Shown piece by piece: positions 57,210-64,000 of a stretch of 64,000 nt of DNA. Origin of the DNA: Cordilura impudica. Taxonomy: Eukaryota; Arthropoda; Insecta; Diptera; Scathophagidae. The notes under the pieces were generated by a model. It had not been told where the DNA came from and did not search any database. It saw only the letters and a list, made by a program, of their open reading frames with translations. Location: the NCBI GenBank assembly GCA_963682025.1, contig OY821520.1, positions 180,424,626 through 180,488,625 on the forward strand. Reading direction: 5' to 3'. How positions within the stretch are numbered: the first letter of the stretch is position 1; every line of letters begins with the position of its first letter. Position numbers and translations under genes: made by a program.

Positions 57210-58106
57210 TTGATGAACTATTACACCCACAACAGAATACAGTTGAGTTTCAATACGCACCTTTACTTATTCTTTTTTGGATTGCCAATAACGATGATAG
57301 AACTGAAAAATATACTAAGAAATGAAAAAGTAAATAAAGCTCCTGGTGAAGACCGTGTGCCATATGAATTTATCGTAAATGCAACCGATAATTTTCTGCA
57401 ACAGCTTTTGCAAATATATAATAAAATGTTTGAAACCGGCCAAATTGATGATTCCTTTTCAAGGACTATAATCTTTCCAATTCATAAAAAGGGAGATGTA
57501 ATCCAGCCTTCGAATTACAGGGGTATATCTTTCATGAATTCTGTTGTTAAAATAATGATGATGAACGTTTATTTAACTGGGTGGAATGCAATTAAATAAT
57601 TGCAGGCTTTCGCAAAAATTATTCAACAGCTGACATCATCTATAATCTTTCGGCTATAGTTAGTATCAAACTAGCAGAAAAAAAAAGTATACGCATTCTT
57701 CGTTGATTTTAAGGCGCCATTTGATAAAGTTTCAAGAAGTGCATTAATATACAAACTTTTTACAATGGGGATTTCATATAAATTTGTCAGACTTATTGAA
57801 GGTATGTATAAGGATACTAGGTCAGCAGTTTGGACGGGTGATGATACATATGTCTGAATACTTCGAGACTAAATCCGGAGTGAAACAAGATTGTTTGATG
57901 TCGCCATTGTTACTTGCGCTATATATTAATGATTTAAACGATTACGTAGAAGGTGGACTTTTTGTCGATGACGTTTATTATTATATATCGACGATATAGT
58001 CATTCTTGCAGTTGAAGCTGATGTACTTACAAAAATGATACTTAACCTAGAAAAATACTGTAATTTATGGAAGTTAGAAGTTAACTTAAGTAAATCTGAA
58101 ATTTTA
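57210..58106 (+). pseudogene. LINE-D copy 2 reverse transcriptase, left part
   Basis: The readings are NKAPGEDRVPYEFIV (57333), SNYRGISFMNSVVKI, FFVDFKAPFDKVSRSALIYK and SGVKQDCLMSPLLLALYIND. A damaged catalytic region follows, where YIDDIVIL is shifted and duplicated (57955-58010). It reaches LEVNLSKSEIL at 58100, where the next insertion cuts it. Confidence 0.75.
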
Positions 58107-59208
58107 GGCCCTTATTATGAGTTGCATTCGATCTTCGATCTTCGCTGGCTATCGAACATCGACTATCGAATGTCAAATTCGTATTATGAGCTGGCAGCAC
58201 GGTAGAAAATTTCGTTGTACAACGAATTTTCAATCGAACACAATTTTGCTTTCGATGCTGGATGGCAGTTTGTAAAACTTATTGAAAATATAAGTTGTAA
58301 ATTAATTTAATTTCATGAGATTGATCTGCCTTGTGTGCATTGCCGCAGCAGTTCATCTGTAGTAGACAGCAATTCCATAAACGCCAGCAATTCTGTAAAC
58401 AAATGGTACAGTTGTTAAAACGTCGCATACTTACGTAGTGGAATCCATTTTCAATATGTTGGAAGCATCTCTCATGACGAAGCATTCATCTTCATCAGAC
58501 GACCATAGAACCATATAATTCCATGTTAATAAATAATTATTTTTTTTCGCAATATAGTTAGATTGGCGCTAGATCCAGCTAGTCATTATGCCAGGTTATA
58601 CGACATATGGATCCCTACACAACCTATGCCTTCGCAAGTGAGGTTAGGGAGAGTCATTTGATTTCAATCCTTAAAAACTATCAAAGCGAACCGTTATGTA
58701 ACATAACCAGAAAACATGAATTTCGGTACATAACCTAAATACATGCTGATCAGCGACCGCTCGGATCAACAAACAACCACCGAAACGTGTTATCCCTCAA
58801 CCGGACATAAAAGAAACGACGAAAACGACATTTATTCGATGAAACACGAATTACTGCAGAAAGCATGAACTTAGGTGCATAACCCAACTTCATGCCAAAC
58901 AGCAACCATGAGGCTCACAAAACAAAAAACCGGAAACGTTTTTCCCTTTACGCGGAAGATTGACGCGACGAAAACGATGTTTATTCGTTGAAGAGCAAAC
59001 TACTAATGATTTTTTTCTTTAATAAATTTGTAAACAATGTTTATTTATAGTGCCAGCTGAAAAATATGTACTATTGTGAATAATCCAGTTGAGTGAAATT
59101 CATAATAGCGCTATTTTATCGAATGTGCGCCATAATACCAAATGAAAATTCGTTCGATCAGTTAATTCGACCACAATCGAAAATCGAAAGTTGCTCATAA
59201 TAGGCACC
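58107..59208. mobile_element. PIF/Harbinger-type non-autonomous element
   Basis: 1,102 bp with inverted ends GGCCCTTATTATGAG and GGTGCCTATTATGAG (the right read inverted), flanked by a perfect TTA duplication (58104-58106 and 59209-59211). The TTA duplication and GG-start are typical of PIF/Harbinger. The ends are rich in TCGAT/ATCGA phrases. No transposase was seen. It is inserted in the RT of LINE-D copy 2. Confidence 0.85.
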
Positions 59209-59302
59209 TTAGTCTTTCGCAACGGTGGTCACTCGCACGAAGAGAAAAGTGGTATTTTAAGGGAGATCCGATAAAAATATCGTCAGAATATAACTACTAA
59301 AT

Positions 59303-61464
59303 GGATGGATGGCCATACTTACCTTGGGATTGGGGACGAGGTGTTCTGCCCCTTTTGCCCTCCCTACCATGTTACCTCGACTCCATCTTACTTGGAGGTA
59401 ACCCACTGCAATGATAAGATTAGGTTTGGTTTGGTTTTCTACATTGTTTAACAAAAAAGTTTATTTTTATTTACCTTTCATTTTAAGGTTATAAATTTAA
59501 ATTATAATTATCAAAATATATTTTATTATTTTTTTTTTATATTATCGCAAAATTTGCAAAATTTTAAGTTTAGCCAAATTCGATTTTAGGAAAATTTTAC
59601 TTTTAGGGAAAATTTTAAATTTAGGAAAATATTTAAATTTTAGGAAAAATTTTTTTTTTTTTTTTTTTTTAATAGTAGAAAAATTTTAATTTTAGCACAT
59701 TTTAAATTTTTACACAATTTTAATTTTAGCAAATTTCATATCTAAAAAAAATATTTGATATTTACTTTAATTTATAATTACAAAAAATTTCTTGAGGTAG
59801 TAAAATGTTTAGTTTAATTATATATTTAGGAAAATTTATTTTAATTTAGGAAAATTTTAATTTTAACAGAACTTATCATAATTTCTATTTTAACTTAAAC
59901 TTATATTTCTTCAAGTAGTAAAATTTTTAGTTTAACTTTATGATTAGAAACATTTCTTAATGTAGGAAAAATTTTAGTTTGATTTTATATATAAAAAAGT
60001 TTTATTAATTTAGTAACATTCTTAAATTTAATAAGGAAAATTTTAAACATAGAAAATATTTATATGTGTGTAAAAATTTTAATTTGAAAATTATTTGTAT
60101 TTTAAAAAAATTTACCGCCTTATTGCTGGTGTTGCATCCCGATGAGTTACCGATGAAGCTGCTGCCGCCAGACGCCGTGGTTGTGTGTATAAGCTTGATT
60201 GGTTTATGATGTAAACTTTAATTTTATTCCTTAATTTTGTTTTATCAAACAGGTACCCAATATTTTGTGGTTTTATTTATTTAAGTTAATTAATATAGTC
60301 TTAGAGAAGAAACAATTCATTTTGAAGGAATTTTGTAGTATTGCTTATTTGGATTGTGTCGATAATGTTTTTTTTTTATTTAATTTTAATTATACTTTGA
60401 ACTTTAATATTTTATATTTATAGCACTTTAGTTCTTAACTCAATTAAATTTTTAGTCTAGTTTTTTTTTTTAATAATTATAAATTTTGTTTAATTGTTTT
60501 ATTTTTACCAATTTATTTTCACATTCAATACTCCACGAAATTTAATTTAAGAATTAAATGATAACTTTGCTATTTTAGTTTTGTCACTTATTAGTTAAAA
60601 TTAAGTTTTCTTTATTCTAAATTTCTTTAGTTCTTAAGCATTAATAATTCCTGGCTTAAAATTAACTTTATTTTATTAACACTATGTCTTAATTTTTTAA
60701 TTTTCTTAAACTTTAATTTTTAACTTAAATCTTTTTGGAGGTTTTTCCTCAACCTTTTACTTTCGCGACTACATTTCAACTCCGTTTCTGTTCTTAAATT
60801 TAATTTTATATTTTTTTAAACTTTAAAAACATTAATTTTTAATTTTAATATTTAATTTATTTTATTTGTTTTAATTTAACTTTTCACTAATTTTAAATTT
60901 CACTTAACTCTCTTAACTTTACTTTATATCTTTTCTTATTTCTTAAATTCTAAATTAAAATTATTTAACTTTATTAAACTCTACATTTTATTAATTTTTC
61001 GGAGGTCTTTCCTCAACCTTTTCTTTCAAAAACAAAACTTCAACTCCTTGATTCAAATTTAACTTTATTATATTCAACCTTCTTCTTCGTTCATTCATTA
61101 TCTCTAGATAAAAACCTGTTTATTAAACAAACAAAATCACCACCAATTCAATGAGAACATTCATATGCATTCATAATATTCTCTAGTATTTATAACACTC
61201 ACACTCATATATGACTATGAGAGCAAGTGAGATCAATACAAGAAAATACGTGGTTTGACCAGCATGATTGCATATGAATGTGTTCATGATTTACTTCAAC
61301 ACAATGAAGAGAAAAAATACGCCATAAAAAAAACGCCATCAACCTATTACCATATAAGTTGTTGTTTATATGTACATACTTGAACTTGAAAATAATTTCA
61401 AGATCAAGGTTATTATTTTTTCTTCTTTCTTATTCTGCTTGTAACAGAAATTCTTTTGTTACAG
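59303..61464. mobile_element. Unidentified 2.1-kb insertion in LINE-D copy 2
   Basis: It interrupts the LINE-D reading between FRNGGHSREEK...SEYNY and the SYAAQTWGF block. It contains T/A-rich repeated phrases (attttaggaaaattt, 59580-59660). The phrase cctcaacctttt recurs near 60747 and 61012, each preceded by ggaggt. It may be a solo LTR, but the ends could not be fixed. Confidence 0.35.
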
Positions 61465-61496
61465 TGCAGAGCAAAAAAAGATCACCGTCACAATTA

Positions 61497-62355
61497 ATTT
61501 AAAAATGAAATTGAAACTTTTTTAGCTATATATAGATCTATACAATCATATGCAGCACAAACATGGGGTTTTAGTAATTTCGAAACAGTGGATAATCTTC
61601 AAAGGTATTTCATGAAGAAAGTTCTCAAACTTCCAAGCAATACACCAAACTACATCTTAATGCTAGAAACATCTGCTGCAGAAGATCACATCTACACGTT
61701 AGCCCTTCACTTAAAATACATTGGAAAGGCACTATATATTAATGGAGAAAGTAGGCTGCCTCATCAATTGACAAATATCTTGTTGAGAAGAGAGCTGTTT
61801 TGGGTAAAGGTTTTAAAAGAAAAACTCGTTAATTTAAGCTTACTTTGGCTGGGATCAACTCCAACACAAGAGCAGTGGAACTTGTTAAGTACTGAACTTT
61901 TGAGCAGTATCAAAACACTCAATATACAGTATAACTTGCAAGAGAAATTAAAAAGCAACACTAGACTATACAAATATCTCGATGACAAGAAATCAGAACA
62001 TTATCTTAAGGATGATATGAAAATTGAAGAAATAACACTGATCATGAAGGCACGTAGCAGGATGATATTTCTTAATGGTAATAGATTTTGTGTAGGAGAA
62101 GATCAAAAGCAATGTACTTTATGTAACCTTCGAGAAAAGGAAACACTTAAACACTTTCTGGGAATTTGTCGATCTCTTAAGGAATTTAGAATCCGATGTT
62201 TCCGCCAACCCTTATTAAATGAAACCGAAATGATATCCATTCTTGATGGCAGCGCAGAAGGTGACTGGTTCAACTTATTAAATTTCTGGAAATCTGCACT
62301 GAATACAATAAATAAACATTGTCAATTATTATTATATTTACCTTTTGTTGATTAA
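61497..62355 (+). pseudogene. LINE-D copy 2 C-terminal region
   Basis: An open frame of 255 codons from 61588, with in-frame lead-in SYAAQTWGFSNFETVDNLQR. It contains YFMKKVLKLPSNTPNYIL, a long helical stretch, and then the Cys/His finger CTLCNLREKETLKHFLGIC near residue 195. It ends with a stop at 62355. This is the conserved C-terminal region of the LINE ORF2, of unknown biochemical role. Confidence 0.75.
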
Positions 62356-62499
62356 AATTTATATGAAAAAAAAAAATTTGAATTATAGAAAATACCTTTG
62401 TAAATTGTAATTAAATTGAATTTTGTCAATAGATTAATAAATAATTTAACCCATAAAAAGAAAGTTGTTATTAAAACTCTTCCTTTCCTTATGCATATG

Positions 62500-63000
62500 A
62501 GTTTTGAATCTCTCCGTGACTGTGCGGGACTTAGCGTGACTATTTTAAAATCAATCTTTGGTCACAACAAGTCTATCGACCAAGTTTCAGGTTGATTGGA
62601 TGAGGAGAATTGGGGTTTAAATCACTCCATGACTGTGCATGACTATTCGTGACTGTGCGTGAATATGTCAAAGTTAATCTTTTTTCACAGCAAGTCTATC
62701 GACCAAGTTTCAGATTGATCGTATAAGGGGAAATGGGTTTTAAATCACTCCGTGACTGTGCGTGACTATGCGTGACTGTGCGTTAATCTTTTATTCACAG
62801 CAAGTGTATGGACAAAGTTTCAGATCGATCGGATGAGGGGAAGTGAGGTTATAATCTCTCCGTGACTGTGCGTGACTATGCGTGACTGTGCGTGACTACC
62901 CCAAAATTAATTATAGACAGAACAAGACTACAGGCCAAGTTTCAGATCAATTGGATTAGGGGGAATGGGGTTGCCCCTTGGCAGACAGACAGACAGAGAG
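62500..63000 (+). repeat. LINE-D 3' tail minisatellite
   Basis: Four diverged units, each with CAAGTCTATCGACCAAGTTT and GTGACTGTGCGTGACTATG, starting near 62568, 62691, 62801 and 62923. It ends in a CAGA microsatellite (62982-63000). One and two units of the same kind occur at 50965 and 55760-55870. Confidence 0.8.
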
Positions 63001-63030
63001 TATGAGTTAAAAGCAGTTTAAAAATTAATT

Positions 63031-63531
63031 CGAATTATGTAATACTGTTGATTATTTATACACTTGCATTTATGTATGTTCCCCGATGTAGGAAATAATT
63101 CAATAATTTTTTAATACACTATAAAAATTTTATATACTATTGCCAAACAAAATAAAATTTAATAAATTTCAAAACATTTACCTGAGAAATATATACATAT
63201 GTGTATATTTTTGTGATAAACACTTAAAATATGTTACACATAATATGATAAAATTATTATGTTTTCTTAATAGACCTGTGAAAAGCTTGAATATATGACT
63301 GATTTCAGTAACCTCACTTGTTTTTTTATTATTAGATAATAGAAAAATTTAAAATACCCTGAAATTTAATATAGTATTTTTATGATTTTAATTTTTCCAT
63401 TTCATGCAAAATAATTTGGTAGTGAAAATTAGTTGTAAGCTAGTAACATAAGTAACAAGAGTCAAAACAGAGTAGTTTATTTTAAGACGTTCCTTGACCA
63501 TAATAAAATTTATTTCATTTTCTACTTTCAG
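63031..63531. other. End of 13.4-kb intron
   Basis: AT-rich sequence without a recognised feature, ending in the acceptor tctactttcag at 63531. Confidence 0.5.
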
Positions 63532-63853
63532 CAAAGGCTATACACGATAATAAACTTTTGGAATGTTATTTTACAAGATCGTTTTACAAACATATACTGG
63601 GAAAACAGGTTAAATATACAGATATGGAGTCACAGGATTATTCATTTTACCAAGGATTGGATTATCTAATGAAACATGATGTGGCATCTTTAGGATATGA
63701 ATTAACATTTTCTACAGAAATGCAAGAATTTGGTGTTACAACAATTCGTGATCTTATACCAGATGGACGAGATATTCTAGTTACGGAAGAAAACAAATTT
63801 GACTATGTACAACAACTGTGTCAACTAAAAATGACTGATTCAATTCGCCAACA
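63532..63853 (+). CDS. HUWE1: HUWE1 ortholog, exon 5 of window (HECT N-lobe)
   Basis: 322-nt exon, phase 1 to phase 2, between tttcag and CAACA|gtaaat. Its reading [52 protein letters not shown] and [11 protein letters not shown] matches the E2-binding N-lobe and hinge approach of the HUWE1 HECT domain. The donor is placed at 63854 rather than one codon later because the next exon then continues in frame. Confidence 0.98.
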
Positions 63854-63906
63854 GTAAATTACATTTATATTCTTTAAGTACAAAAATAATTCTTGTGTAT
63901 TTTTAG

Positions 63907-64000
63907 ATTGGATGCGTTTTTAGAGGGATTTTACGACATAATTCCTAAGCATTTAATTTCCATTTTCAATGAGCAGGAACTGGAACTTTTAATATCAGGT
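63907..64000 (+). CDS. HUWE1: HUWE1 ortholog, exon 6 of window (partial)
   Basis: Starts after ttttag following a 53-bp intron and is open to the window end. It reads [20 protein letters not shown] and [11 protein letters not shown], the HECT block before the hinge. The C-lobe with the catalytic Cys (in a TCFNxLxLP motif in this family) would lie further right. Host-gene conservation is clear. Confidence 0.97.

Larger units (their letters stand above)
55890..63030 (+). mobile_element. LINE-D copy 2, split by two insertions
   Basis: Begins inside ORF1 right after the tail of copy 1. Parts: 55890-58106, 59212-59302 and about 61465-63030. The parts join in motif order: RT palm, then FRNGGHSREEK, then SYAAQTWGF. 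The PIF/Harbinger-type element and an unidentified 2.1-kb insertion separate them. The tail (62500-63000) holds four units of about 110-125 bp. Confidence 0.75.

Noticed and set aside
59257..59454. Minus-strand reading of 65 codons with a consensus-like splice donor (CCAAG|GTAAGT)
   Set aside because: No acceptor, no partner exon and no protein motif; a single donor match is expected by chance.
1..64000. tRNA genes, CRISPR arrays, bacterial operons
   Set aside because: No cloverleaf with internal promoter boxes was noticed, no regular spacer array exists, and the spliced eukaryotic gene excludes a prokaryotic reading.

Overview
This window is AT-rich nuclear DNA of a higher fly (Diptera, Brachycera; the family cannot be fixed from sequence alone). 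It lies inside one host gene on the + strand, the fly ortholog of HUWE1, a giant HECT-type E3 ubiquitin ligase. Six coding exons are recognisable: 3490-4407, 16617-16893, 17751-18110, 49947-50135, 63532-63853 and 63907 to beyond the window end. All junctions have GT/AG signals and compatible phases, and together they give an uninterrupted reading frame of 720 codons. They encode the last part of the central region and the first two thirds of the HECT domain. The catalytic cysteine would lie past the right edge. No other host gene, tRNA, rRNA or CRISPR array was found.

The introns are about 12.2, 0.86, 31.8, 13.4 and 0.05 kb, and nearly all of the long ones is mobile DNA in several nested layers. 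Left edge (1-2770): a LINE reverse transcriptase split by a pogo/Tigger DNA transposon. Intron 4408-16616: a Helitron-like repeat, two TIR elements, a gypsy-type relic split by a DD41D mariner and a 650-bp foldback, a 1.1-kb AAAAATT array, and a ZBED/hAT relic. Intron 16894-17750: a second Helitron-like copy and a TA array.

The 31.8-kb intron holds a minus-strand gypsy relic split by a mini-me-like repeat, a large TTTA array, two minus-strand CR1-like LINEs, a LINE split by later insertions, a Jockey element, a Penelope fragment with a possible hammerhead-ribozyme relic, and an I-clade LINE split by an 8.4-kb LTR retrotransposon. The LTR element carries a RING-H2 finger relic ahead of gag. 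Next comes a 1.6-kb TIR element with eight copies of a 15-mer and a perfect 4-bp target duplication, sitting in another mini-me-like repeat. The 13.4-kb intron holds successive head-to-tail copies of one LINE family with a minisatellite-like 3' tail, split by a PIF/Harbinger-type element and other insertions.

Every mobile-element protein seen is broken by stops, frameshifts, deletions or catalytic substitutions. The HUWE1 exons are the only open, conserved coding sequence. The most unusual points are the RING-gag retrotransposon, the 15-mer-studded TIR element and the head-to-tail LINE chain.
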